From positions 2,824,001-2,888,000 of the forward strand of contig NC_087389.1 in the NCBI RefSeq assembly GCF_963675165.1: a DNA stretch of 64,000 nt, read 5' to 3'. Within the stretch, counting starts at the first letter, position 1, and each line of letters opens with the position of its first letter. Source of the DNA: Halichondria panicea (lineage: Eukaryota; Porifera; Demospongiae; Suberitida; Halichondriidae). This document shows, piece after piece, positions 43,613-53,840 of this stretch. The notes below the pieces were generated by a model. That model searched no databases. It saw nothing but the letters and a program-made list of their open reading frames with translations, and was not told where the DNA came from. A program made the position numbers and the translations under genes.

Positions 43613-46600
43613 TTAGTATAGCCATGTACGAGGTTTCTTCACTCTCGTGGATCGTCTTAAAGGGGCGGGGATTGGAATGGGGCTGAGTGGTGGAGGGGGT
43701 TCAGCTGCAGGTGGTGGGGTGGGATCTGCAGGTGGGTTGGGATCCGCTGGTGTGACATGGTCCTCTGCTGTCCCAGGCGGAGTCTCGTCTGATGATGGAG
43801 AAGGGGGTTGAGTGGGTGGTGTGGTAGTGCTGAAGGGTACATGGGTGAGGTCATCTAGGATGGAGCGTTGAATTGCTGGCTGATGAACCGGTGTTATTTT
43901 CCGCACGAACTTTCTGTTCCTGAGAGTTTGTCGGCCTGATCCATCGATGCGAATTAGGTATTGGTGGAATTGGCGCACTTCTATGACAATGCCAGTACGA
44001 TCCCATTTGGTTGGATGGTGGCCTGTTTGGTTTTGGATCCTGACGGTGTCTCCTACACGTAATGGGGTCAGGGGTTTGGTATGCTCGCTCCATTTTTCCT
44101 GTTGTATCAGATGCCGCTTTCTAAGGGCCTCTTCCCTAAGATTGAGAGTATCCCTCCAAGTGGATTGTGGGCGATATTTTCCGGGTAAGATTGGGATGAG
44201 ATCCTTCGTTGGCCTACCAAAGATGCACATGGCTGGGGAGAGCTTTGTGGCGGGGTCGGGTGTGTTCCTGTATTGAAGTATGGCCTGCTGGAATGCATCA
44301 ATAGTGATCGCACCATCTTTTCCAACATTACCAGTGATTAGCCTCTTGATGGTTTTGACTCCTACTTCAGCTCTACAGTTACTGTGTGGGTATGCGACGG
44401 AGCTCAGGCGGTGGTGGACTCCCCAGGTGTGCAGGAGTTGCCTGGTGGTGTGGGCAATGAATTCCGGTCCGCCATCAGATGAGAGTTCGTCCGGTATGCC
44501 ATATGTGGCGAACGTGTGTCGTAGGACGTTGATGAGTCCTGTGGCTCCATCCTTGGCCCTTTCCACAATGGGCCAGTTGGAGTATCGATCGATAATTACA
44601 ATGTAATTGCAGCCTTGGTAATGGAAGTAGTCTGCACATATGCATTGGAAGGGGTAGACTGAAAGCATTGGTGATGTTGGTGGTAATGCCGCTTGTGATG
44701 GGGCCATCCTATTGCATTGTGAGCAATTGGCTCTGGTGGCTTGAATGTCGCTTGTGATTCCAGGCCAGAAGATTGAGGCTTCTGCCTTCGATGTCATGGC
44801 TGATGTCCCCTGATGGGCTGCATGTAAGGCAGACAGACACACTGGTCTGAGTGAAGGTGGGATGACAATTCTATCCTTGTAGATGACGACACCGTCTGTA
44901 CTGTAGAGGTGTTTTCTGAATTGATGGTATTCTCTGATTTCAGCTGGTAGTTGGTGTCTTTGTTCAGGGATGCCATCTTCTATGATAGAGAGGAGGAGCA
45001 GCATGTGTTCATCTGAAGATGTAGCGATTTGGACTTCTTCCCAGTTGACTGTGTGTGTCGAGTGTAGGGAGGATATGAAGGATTCTTGAAGTTCGTTTTC
45101 CACCTCTATAGAGTGCAGCTGGTCCTCTGTGCATATGCCAGCCATTAGTTGTGTTGGGATGTGCAGGGTAGGGGCAGTGGTGCCATCTTGTATGCCGTGA
45201 ATGTCATCGTGAAGGACCATTTTGGGTGGATTTTGGTCTCCTGTGGGGTGTCTTGAGAGTGTATCTGGGGCCCTGTTTTTGACGCCAGGGATGTGAGCCA
45301 TTTTGAACCGATATCGCAGGGTCTTTTCTTTAAGATTTCTCAATCTGGTGTTACTGATTTGGTCTAGGGACCTGTCTCCGAATATCTTCAATAGTGGTCT
45401 GTGGTCTACGGCAATGGTTAGGTTGTTGCAGCCCAGGACGAAGTGTCGTGATTTGTCAAGGGCATCTGCGACTGCCAGTGCTTCACCTTCAATTGGGGCA
45501 TATCTGGATTCGGCTGCGTGCGTGAATCTGCTGCCCACTAGGGTTATCTTCCAACCGGTTGTGCAGCAGAAGAGGTCGTTTGAGGGGCAGGAACAGTGTT
45601 TTTGGAACAACCAGTAGCCAATGCCATTTTTTGACCAATCGGTAGCAAGACATGTTGGTTTAGTTTTGTCAAATATGGTCACCCCGTTGTGGATCTCTGT
45701 GATGATTGTCTGCTTTGACTGTTCGAACGCCTGTTGGAGTGTATCGTCCCACTGGAATTTGTTGTTGGCTTTGAGTAGGTCTCTGAAGGGGAGCATCACA
45801 TCAGTCATGCTGAATGCATACGATACCTGATTCACTAACCCGAACCAAGATCTTACGTCCGTTAGGTTTTGTGGGATGGGAAACTCTGAGATGGCTCTGA
45901 CGTACTTTTTGCATGGCTTCACCGTGTCATTCGTTATCTCAAATCCTGCGAATTCTACTTCGTCTTGGGCGAATCGGAATTTGTCTGGGTTGAGGGTGAT
46001 ACCATGTTTGCCACAGACGTCCAGCCAATTGCATGCTTGGAAAAAGCTTTCTTCGATATTGTCTGCCCATAAGAGGGTATCGTCCACACACTTCGTTTTA
46101 TTGGGGACAAGTGAGGTGATTTCATCGTATCTCCTGGTGTAACCGTCGCCGGAAGCGATGTATCCTTGTGGTGCTGTACGGTACCTGTAACGACCCCATG
46201 GGGTGATAAACGTGGTGTAGTGTTTGTCTTCAGGGTGAAGAGGTACACTGTGGTAGCCGTTCCATGCGTCAAAGACGGTTTTTTTCTTCCCTTGGGGAAC
46301 TGACCGTGCTTGATGGAATGGCGACTGGGTATGATGTGTTTCCCTGGTGGCGTGGAGGTTGAGGGCTTGGAAGTCAATGGTCCTTCGAGGTTTGCCAGTT
46401 TTCTTGGCACAGATGACCATACGATGGCACCATGTTACCGGGTCTCCAATTGGTACGGGTTCGAGGACTCCCAATCTCACGTCTCTGTCTAGGCCAGCTT
46501 TAACTTCATCCTGCCAGTGGAGGGGTACTGGTATTGGTGAATGATGGGCAGATGGGGTGGCATGTGGGTCGATCATTAGCCTCATTGGCGGGCCTTCCAT

Positions 46601-48220
46601 GAGGGGAAGTGTTTGATGTTCGCAGACATTGAAGGTGCTGGACTTGTAGCGATCGAGGAGGTATTTTTCGAGTTTATCCCGATTGGGGATAGGGGGTGGT
46701 TGGGTCCGTTTGGGGCATTGGCAGTCTTGTGGTTGAGGCGTGATAGTGGCACACATTGGGGTGTCTTCCTCGACGCTGTCAATGGCTGGGAATTTGTTGG
46801 AGATTATCCCTAGGTCTGTGCAAGCTTCCCTGCTGAGGAATAGCTTGTCTGTGTTGCTGGTCACATACACCATCTGCCTGGTTGAGGTTTTTTCTCCTTT
46901 GTCATTGGTCCCTGATAGTCTGAGTATGGTGGCACCGAGGATGCGTATATCATGGTTGTCTGCTGCATGCATCTTGAGAGCGACGGGAATGAGATCCTTT
47001 GTGGATAGTCCCAGTTTCTTCACAATTTTGAGTCCTGCCAAGCAGCTTTGGCAGCCCGTGTCGGCCAGGGCGCTGACAAACGATTGCTGTCTTGGATTTT
47101 TGAGGGTGAACCCAAAGTGGTTGTAGTCCTCTCTTTCAACGCTCATCTGTAGCCTAACAAATGGTTGTGGCTTGGATTGTCTCCGTAACCACCCCTTGGT
47201 GAACTGATCGAAGATGTGGTGGTCCAGGGGTGTAGAGTTAGAGTTGTCCGTTGAGGACAGCCCACATAGTGTATCGAAAATTGCATCTCCGTGTTCGGTC
47301 GTCTTTGTGCCGTTCTTGACTCTACACACCTTTTCGAAGTGGTGATCTTTGTCACAGTGGTTGCACTTGGTGCCATAGGCTGGGCATTCGGTTCGCCTGA
47401 TCCTTGTTGGGGGGTTTCTCCCGTGCCCCTTGGTCCCACAGTATGTGCAGGTATCCTGGTGTTTTGGCAGTGGTTCCTTCATTGGTGGTCTTTTCTGCTT
47501 TCTGTATGAACTGCCCGCCACTGCATCAGTGGCTTGTGGTAGTAGCAGGCGGGATGCCGATCGTTTGCCTGCTTCCTTTGCCTCGATGAATTTGAGGATC
47601 TGCTCTTGGTTGCTGTCTCCCAACAAGTCCATTTGGATATCCGTGTCTTCTAGGCCTCTGCAGAGCACGTCTCTGAGTACAGCTTCTGTATAGTCTACGT
47701 CAGCGTCACATCCAGTACATTTGTGTGTGAACTTACAAATACTGGCTTGTCCTCTCAATCTGGCCCCGTAGGCCCGTATGGGTTCGTCTCGATCTTGCCT
47801 CATGTTATGGAGGGTCACCCTCGCTATCATAGTGTTCTCCTCTCTTACTGCTAGCTTCTTCATGGCTGTGAATACTTCATCTTCTGTCATTCTGGTGAGG
47901 GAGCCTCCTGCATTTCTGGTGAGGTCCTTGCGGAGCTGGTCATCACAGCACTCCAGTAGTTGGATGACCTTGTCAGTGCCTTCCAACCTAGTCGCTCGTG
48001 CATAGTCATTCCATCTCGACTTGAAGTAGTGCCAGTCCTCGGTCGTGCCAGCTGATGAAATACATGGCCTTTTCACCTGTTCGACTCTTGCTGCCTGTGT
48101 TGGTCTATCAGGTGCCCGGTGGCTGGTTGAGTGGGTTGTGATGAGTGCAGCTGCAATTATTGGTTCCACATCAGGGGTCTCATACTCACAGCCTTCTATT
48201 GGGCATTTAACCAGGGGCAT
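43613..48220 (-). CDS. Gag-Pol polyprotein of the Ty3/gypsy element
   Basis: One 1535-aa ORF with no Gag-Pol frameshift. Order on the protein: an N-terminal CPIEGC...H...H finger-like segment (residues about 6-34); Gag region; a CCHC-like knuckle (CTYCGTKGHG, CNHCDKDHHFEKVC, about 255-300); retroviral-type aspartic protease (ALADTGCQSCLAG); reverse transcriptase with VDD catalytic box (KCVDDTLLWADN); RNase H (CLATDWSKNGIGYWLF); integrase with H-H-C-C (HAAHQGTSAM, CSQCNR) and D-D-E residues (ICADYF, SSDGGPEF, CRAEVG); then a GDTVRIQNQ C-terminal module and a proline-rich tail (TPPTQPPSPSSDETPPG) ending in a basic RRSTRVKKPRTW. No chromodomain. All catalytic residues looked for are present. Confidence 0.93.
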   Translation of the reverse strand: MPLVKCPIEGCEYETPDVEPIIAAALITTHSTSHRAPDRPTQAARVEQVKRPCISSAGTTEDWHYFKSRWNDYARATRLEGTDKVIQLLECCDDQLRKDLTRNAGGSLTRMTEDEVFTAMKKLAVREENTMIARVTLHNMRQDRDEPIRAYGARLRGQASICKFTHKCTGCDADVDYTEAVLRDVLCRGLEDTDIQMDLLGDSNQEQILKFIEAKEAGKRSASRLLLPQATDAVAGSSYRKQKRPPMKEPLPKHQDTCTYCGTKGHGRNPPTRIRRTECPAYGTKCNHCDKDHHFEKVCRVKNGTKTTEHGDAIFDTLCGLSSTDNSNSTPLDHHIFDQFTKGWLRRQSKPQPFVRLQMSVEREDYNHFGFTLKNPRQQSFVSALADTGCQSCLAGLKIVKKLGLSTKDLIPVALKMHAADNHDIRILGATILRLSGTNDKGEKTSTRQMVYVTSNTDKLFLSREACTDLGIISNKFPAIDSVEEDTPMCATITPQPQDCQCPKRTQPPPIPNRDKLEKYLLDRYKSSTFNVCEHQTLPLMEGPPMRLMIDPHATPSAHHSPIPVPLHWQDEVKAGLDRDVRLGVLEPVPIGDPVTWCHRMVICAKKTGKPRRTIDFQALNLHATRETHHTQSPFHQARSVPQGKKKTVFDAWNGYHSVPLHPEDKHYTTFITPWGRYRYRTAPQGYIASGDGYTRRYDEITSLVPNKTKCVDDTLLWADNIEESFFQACNWLDVCGKHGITLNPDKFRFAQDEVEFAGFEITNDTVKPCKKYVRAISEFPIPQNLTDVRSWFGLVNQVSYAFSMTDVMLPFRDLLKANNKFQWDDTLQQAFEQSKQTIITEIHNGVTIFDKTKPTCLATDWSKNGIGYWLFQKHCSCPSNDLFCCTTGWKITLVGSRFTHAAESRYAPIEGEALAVADALDKSRHFVLGCNNLTIAVDHRPLLKIFGDRSLDQISNTRLRNLKEKTLRYRFKMAHIPGVKNRAPDTLSRHPTGDQNPPKMVLHDDIHGIQDGTTAPTLHIPTQLMAGICTEDQLHSIEVENELQESFISSLHSTHTVNWEEVQIATSSDEHMLLLLSIIEDGIPEQRHQLPAEIREYHQFRKHLYSTDGVVIYKDRIVIPPSLRPVCLSALHAAHQGTSAMTSKAEASIFWPGITSDIQATRANCSQCNRMAPSQAALPPTSPMLSVYPFQCICADYFHYQGCNYIVIIDRYSNWPIVERAKDGATGLINVLRHTFATYGIPDELSSDGGPEFIAHTTRQLLHTWGVHHRLSSVAYPHSNCRAEVGVKTIKRLITGNVGKDGAITIDAFQQAILQYRNTPDPATKLSPAMCIFGRPTKDLIPILPGKYRPQSTWRDTLNLREEALRKRHLIQQEKWSEHTKPLTPLRVGDTVRIQNQTGHHPTKWDRTGIVIEVRQFHQYLIRIDGSGRQTLRNRKFVRKITPVHQPAIQRSILDDLTHVPFSTTTPPTQPPSPSSDETPPGTAEDHVTPADPNPPADPTPPPAAEPPPPLSPIPIPAPLRRSTRVKKPRTWLY

Positions 48221-48342
48221 TGTTGGACCACGTGGTGGTGCTCTCTATTTGGGTATAATTCTTCTTGGCCTTTTGTAACAGCTTCTTGCTTCAGGGATAG
48301 TAGGAAGATCGTTCCTCTTGATTTAGTGAGTTGTACTAATCA

Positions 48343-48476
48343 TAAATAATAAGGAGTAATCCTATTTGCTCACGTATTGTAAACTCAGTCAGAATTAGAT
48401 ATTCACGTAAATCAATGATTAGTACAACTGATTAAATAAGGTAAATACTACCTATCTATAAAGTCAATGTTCTCTA
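48343..48476 (-). repeat. 5' LTR of the gypsy element
   Basis: 134 bp, identical to the other LTR and followed by aacac. It should carry the element promoter, since 122 bp separate it from the ORF start on the minus strand. Confidence 0.9.
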
Positions 48477-48601
48477 AACACCTTCAACTCTAATGACTGC
48501 AATCCAGCAAGTTTCCCGTTAAGAGTTCCTGACAAAGCCAGCAGCAGCGATTGTACTGATGAATCCAATCAATCACAGAGCTTTCTGGAGTGCAAAGTCA
48601 C

Positions 48602-49410
48602 CCATGCAGTAACGTTCATACTGCGTCAACGGACATGCAGTGGTTGTCGGGTTTCTGCAAATTCTCTCTGGACTTTGTATTCCAGCAGGTCTGGGGTGTG
48701 TGGATATCTACGTGCAATGATAGTGCGTGAGGGTTAAATACTCTCACATCAATGAAAGTTCTTTCAAAAGGGCACTATGCAGACAAATGAGTTGCCATGC
48801 AGTAACGTTCATACTGCGTCAGCGGACATGCAGTGGTTGTCGGTTTCTGCAAATTCTCTCTGGACTTTGTATTCCAGCAGGTCTGGGGTGTGTGGATATC
48901 TACGTGCAATGATAGTGCGTGAGGGTTAAATACTCTCACATCAATACAGTAGACTCCCGCTATTCCGGCTCCCTGAAGTACGGCCACCTCGATATACCGG
49001 CCATTTGGCTTGGCACGGAATGCTAGCTATATGTTTACTGCACAAAACTCACCCTGAAGTACGGCCACTCGCTATTCCGGTTACCGGCCAGTGCTGGCTG
49101 TCCCAAACAAGGTTTTCAATGTAATTTTATACGTGTATTACGGCGGGATATGACGTTTTGGGTGTGGTTTAGCAAATAAAATTGAATTACACTTAAATAG
49201 AGAACAAAATGATTCATTATCCTCGAGACAAAAACCGCAAAAGTAGTCATTAGATTCGAGGTAAGGTCTTTTTTTAAGCCGCGGCTATTTCCTGAGCTAC
49301 AGCCACCTCGCTATTCCGGCCAAGCTGCATGGTCCCAAGGGTGACCGGATTAACGAGAGTCTACTGTATATGAAGGTTCTTTCAAAAGGGCACTATGCAG
49401 ACAAATGACT
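48602..49410. repeat. 195-bp tandem duplication, second copy split by a MITE
   Basis: The first unit (48602-48795) runs from gcagtaacgttcatactgcg to tatgcagacaaatga. The second starts at 48797, is interrupted after cacatcaa by the element 48945-49370, and resumes with tgaaggttctttcaaaaggg to 49407. Confidence 0.85.
48945..49370. repeat. MITE (tacagtagactcccgc ends)
   Basis: Ends tacagtagactcccgctatt and gattaacgagagtctactgt. It repeats internal ccggcc/cgctattccgg motifs. The undisrupted neighbouring duplication unit serves as the empty site. Confidence 0.85.
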
Positions 49411-50186
49411 TGGATCTTTTCCTACGATTTGTTACTGGAAGCTGCATGCATTGCAAAGGAAATTAAGATAGTATTCAACGGTGTGTCAGGCTTAGCAGCT
49501 GATTGCTCACTTCTGTTTTTTCACTTTTGAAGTTGATAACGTCTTATCAAACTTCACTGACTTCAAAAAGGACTTTGTAAGGATCTTAGCCCGCACAAAC
49601 AAAGTGGAGGGTGAATCAGCGTTTATTGAAGCTGAATAATTCTTTTATTGTTGCATTGTTGTGGTGCCATAATTATGAGCTATTAATATGACCTATATAT
49701 ATATGAATTTGTAATGAGAGTAAGTAGTCCATAAGCTCAATGTATGTCACGTCCAGGGGTGTAGCCAGGAATTGAGAGAGGGGAGTGCTTGATGAATGCA
49801 TGGATGTAACGAATTACCAGTGCCAAATTTGTTGTTCTTACATGTCCTGAGATTGATTCTAACGCAATTTGGCTATAGAAATGACAAAATTTGCATTAGC
49901 TAGATAATAATAATGGAGTCAACCATGCAATGTGTCGAGGGTGGACCTGGTGATGAGCAAATTCGTCATAATTATAGCTTCTGAGAAGTTATGCTGATGG
50001 TCTATGGAGAGATGCACCATGCAGAGCAAGTTCTATAATGCTCATGCCATCATACGTCAATTGATGTCAATTAGGCTGCAGGTAAGCCAAAAAATTACAT
50101 GCAAGTTTTGCAGCATTATGCTACATAGACATTTAAGTATTACATGAGTATCCAGTAATAAAAATGACAATGATAGGTTCTTCAGA

Positions 50187-50350
50187 TTTCCAACAACTAC
50201 ATCCAAGACTCGTACTCCCGGCCTAGAGGTGTGACCATAAAGGAACGGCAGCTCGCATGGTTACATGCTATACGCCGTGAGGACCTTTACACAAGCTAAC
50301 ATTGGGAATTCTCGTGTCTGTGGTTGTCATTTCGTTCAAGGTCATCCTGC
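50187..50350 (+). pseudogene. THAP zinc-finger remnant with frameshift
   Basis: After an acceptor-like ttcttcag, one frame reads RGVTIKERQLAWLHAIRRED up to about 50290. The next frame continues TQANIGNSRVCGCHFVQGHP. Together these resemble the second half of a THAP domain (W-x-x-A-x-R-R-E-D ... R-V-C-x-x-H-F), but a one-base frame change separates them and no complete domain precedes. It is probably a decayed THAP-type transposase or host gene exon. The short coding-like stretch at about 49532-49640 (FTDFKKDFVRILARTNKVEG) may belong to the same relic. Confidence 0.35.
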
Positions 50351-51664
50351 TAAGAAACGAACATTGACTGGATACCAACACTTAACCTTGGCTATACAGT
50401 CTTCGACTCATCCTCTACTGTCTGGGAGGCCTTCTTGTAAAATTCCATAGTACATGTATAGCACTGTGGTGGACTCTTTAATACAAAACTCAGGAGCCTA
50501 TAGGCGACATTTAGAGCATGGGCAAACCAAAGGAAAGGAACATAAGTTATATCTGTTTTTCTAGAAAATCTGGCGCTAAAAAGTCCATATATACATGTAC
50601 TGGCAAGGATCATGAGCACTAGCTCTATTGTATAAATACCAAAGTTCCCCAAACCCTAACCCTAACATCCATTTCAAGATCAATCACCTAGCCTCGATTC
50701 CAGGCCGCGAGAGAAAAGCGGCCTGGTGTTGGTTACCACACTACCTTGTATGCGTATGCGCGAAATAATTGACAACAATTTCATCATACAAATTGTAAAA
50801 AAACGGACAAAGTTACAAAAGGGAAGAATACGTATGACAATGTGCCCACAATGGCAGCTTTCAGAGACTCCTATACTAATCAAAGTAGAATAATTATGCT
50901 GCAGCAGTGTTGCTTCTTCTAGCTCTGTTTATCAAAGAGACAGTTCAAGAAAGCCTCCCAGACAGCTAGAGCTGCCAGCTAGGAAGAGTGGTGGACTCTT
51001 TAATACATCAGTAGATCTTGAGTGAATAACTTCCTGAGTGTCGAGTTAAAGCTTATTAAAAGCTTTCAGGAGTAATCCTTAGCTTCTTTATCTTCAGCAA
51101 TGACTTCTTTGTCGAACATAAAGGTAAGATTTAGTAGCAGAAGACTTGCCTGGTCCATATTACCACAGCCTCATCAGGGGACCCACAGGAACACATCATG
51201 CCTTTCTTATAACATCTGTAGCCTTACAGTGTAGGGTGCCGTTAAGTAGAGACTTGGCTTGATACAATAAATGGCGTAAGAACTCAGTCATCTTTGCACA
51301 ATACTTCTATGTAAGGGACTGTAACTTCAGAATACAAATAGAATGTTGCTGACAGTATATCCACAAATACACGCATGCGCATACAAGGTATACCAGGCCG
51401 CCCTTCTCTTCGCGGCCTGGAATCGAGGCTAATAGCAGCTTAGCGCGTTTGTTCTTTATTTGCCTAGGTATCATACCTAAATCTATCCAGTGCAGCATAA
51501 AAATTTATACCCTAGCCACAGAAGGCTAATTTCCTCTCTTAAGCTGATTCCTCTGGGGCGCAATAGCTCAACCGATTTCTGTTGAAGAGGATCAAGCTAT
51601 TGGTGGTGTATAAACTCAGGGGCGCGAGGATAAACTCAGTTTTACATGTAAAACATAGATTGCC

Positions 51665-52925
51665 TCACACGAGATCAACTTTCATGAGATCAACTCCCAC
51701 GAGATCAATTCTTACCAGAGCAACTTTGCATGAGGTCAACTGTCAATAGATCAACTCTCACAGAATCAACTCAACTCCTGAAATCAACTCAAATCAACTC
51801 TAATCTTGTTATCCAGAAATTAACTTTTTAAAGGTGTTGGCCTCACTTTTTTAGCTAATTACTATTGTGCATGTGCGCCCATGCCAAAGGTTGGCAGGTA
51901 TTGAGTAATAAGCCCCTATAGATTTAGCACAATGCACACTCATTCGCAATGGCTCAATCATCAAGAATTCAGGAAACATTTACTTTCAATCACATCAGCC
52001 CAGAACCAACAACGGTATTTTAATAATGAAAAAAGTCATCGTTAGTACAAAAGCAACCCCTCAACACAAAGGCTGCCTCTGTAAATGGCCTGAAATTTCC
52101 TCCGAAGGTGTTCGTTATAATAGGGTACGTTACACTCAAATTTCAGTGAGGTGGTGAAAATAATAGCTTAGAGCTATGATGTATGTTACTGCGTTCTATC
52201 GTGATAAGCGCCACTGAACTGATCAACCTATGGTATGTAATGAATCTCGTGCCAACTATGTAATCCAATAGGCCCTCTAATAACCAACACCCACTCAAGT
52301 CAATGGCCCACACTTTAAAGGTGCTGTTTCAAATTCTTACCCATGCAGCCGTAACAGCCTGTAGTACCGAACAGTATAATGGCAGCTGCAAAAATTCAAA
52401 CAACAGGCATCCGATTAATATAGATTGAGTGCATCCAACCAAACAAAGATTCAGAGCTACATGCTAGCCTCGATCCCAGGCCGAGTTTTTGCTTTTATAA
52501 CGGTTAGGCGAACAGCCGAGTTTTCGCTTTTATAACGGTTAGGCGTTGTTGTTTTCGCTTTTATAACGGTTAGGCGTTGTTCGCCTAACCGTTATAAAAG
52601 CGAAAACTCGGCCTGGGATCGAGGCTAAGCTACATGCATGTTTGTAGCTACATCTCGGCCATAGAGACGCAAAATAAAAGAGAAGAATCCATACAAACAC
52701 TGTTTAACACGTGAGGCATGACTCTGAAGAGTATATTTATTTTACCAGCCATCAAGCATCTTAACTGTAAAATTTGTAAGTGTAACGTTTTTTGTAATTA
52801 ATCACATGAAGTTGATCCTATGAAAGTTGATTCGTTTATCTACTAACAATTGACCTCATGCAAAGTTGCTCTGGTAAGAATTGATCTCGAGGGAGTTGAT
52901 CTCATGAAAGTTGATCTCGTGTGCA
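51665..52925. mobile_element. 1.26-kb element with about 125-bp inverted repeats made of 15-16-bp units
   Basis: The left arm (51665-51790) is a run of variants of cacgagatcaacttt. The right arm (52800-52925) is its inverted counterpart (gaaagttgatctcgtgtgc). The middle contains the hairpin 52464-52628 and no coding region. Confidence 0.75.
52464..52628. repeat. Hairpin of tagcctcgatcccaggccgag family
   Basis: The motif gcttttataacggttaggcg occurs three times forward and then inverted, closing with ctcggcctgggatcgaggct. A simpler copy is at 57893-57965. Single arms of this family occur at 24440-24480, 50693-50725 and 51395-51430. Confidence 0.75.
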
Positions 52926-53611
52926 CACACCAAAACATAGGGCCACGTGGTGTTTTAATTAGTTGACCCTGGCATTCCTTCTCTGATTTCAACGTGTATA
53001 CAGTGCATCCAGCTTAGAGAGTAGATTACTACAAATGTGTGAGTGGTTGTACTTAAAATTAATGTTGATATCTTTTGATTGGAATCTTTCTAAGAAATTG
53101 TGCTGATACCATTGTGTAGGTGATAAATAAGCTACAACATATCCCAAAAAATGTCCATGAGGTGGTGGGTTTGGGGGGATTAATGCATTAAGACCCTAGC
53201 AAATTGTTATAGTGGGTAATCAGTTAGAGTAATAAAACACTAACCTTAAACAGGTAAGGTCTCAGACTTCATAATGGTTTAGGTATCCTGACCATCCTTT
53301 ATGGGTCTTATATATATGTTCACAGTGTATATAATTCATGATTTACTGGTTTTCAGGTATAAATTTGGTTAGAGTAATAACTTCTGAAAAATTAATAGCT
53401 TAGCTTTCAAATTTCTGTAGTAAGTTTACAGATAAATCGGCTACATTTTGATACCAAGAACATCCTCTATGCTTATTCCTTTGCTGAAATAACACTGAAA
53501 CATCACAAGCTGCTAACCACAAACCAATGTCGACTACACGCTTAATTAAGAGTGGGTGTACAGTTATTGTACGCCCACTTATGTGGTTGATTAAAGCAGA
53601 CAAGTAGTTCT

Positions 53612-53754
53612 CAGAGGAGGTACGACACAGAGGCACACACTGCACAGCTCAGCACAGCAATAATTATCCGCCCACGCCCCGCCCACGTCGTATGTTTTTG
53701 CTGAGAGTAATCAAAGGCTATTACTTGAGCTGCCGTGCCTGTCGGACCTCCTCT
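53612..53754. repeat. cagaggaggtac family, second copy
   Basis: Begins cagaggaggtacgacacag, ends gtcggacctcctct, with the shared core taattatccgcccacg and gagtaatcaaaggctatta. It abuts the MITE interrupted by the LINE. Confidence 0.65.
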
Positions 53755-53840
53755 AGTCTGGGGGCCAGACCTTTTCTCAAGAGGGGGGAGGGGGAAGAGA
53801 GAAAGAGGTCTGGAGGGAGGAGACTGTGATATTGGAGGTC

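Larger units (their letters stand above)
43441..48476 (-). mobile_element. Full-length Ty3/gypsy-type LTR retrotransposon with identical LTRs
   Basis: The element is bounded by two 134-bp direct repeats (43441-43574 and 48343-48476) that I read as identical base for base, and by a 5-bp target duplication aacac on both sides. A single uninterrupted Gag-Pol ORF runs 48220-43613 on the minus strand. A purine run (GGGAGGAGA) abuts the 3' LTR. Identical LTRs and an open ORF indicate a very recent insertion and a possibly active copy. The LTR ends are TA...TA instead of TG...CA, and I could not assign a primer-binding site. Confidence 0.93.

Noticed and set aside
43947-47693. Several plus-strand ORFs of 60-128 aa within the gypsy element
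   Set aside because: They are antisense shadows of the 1535-aa polyprotein.
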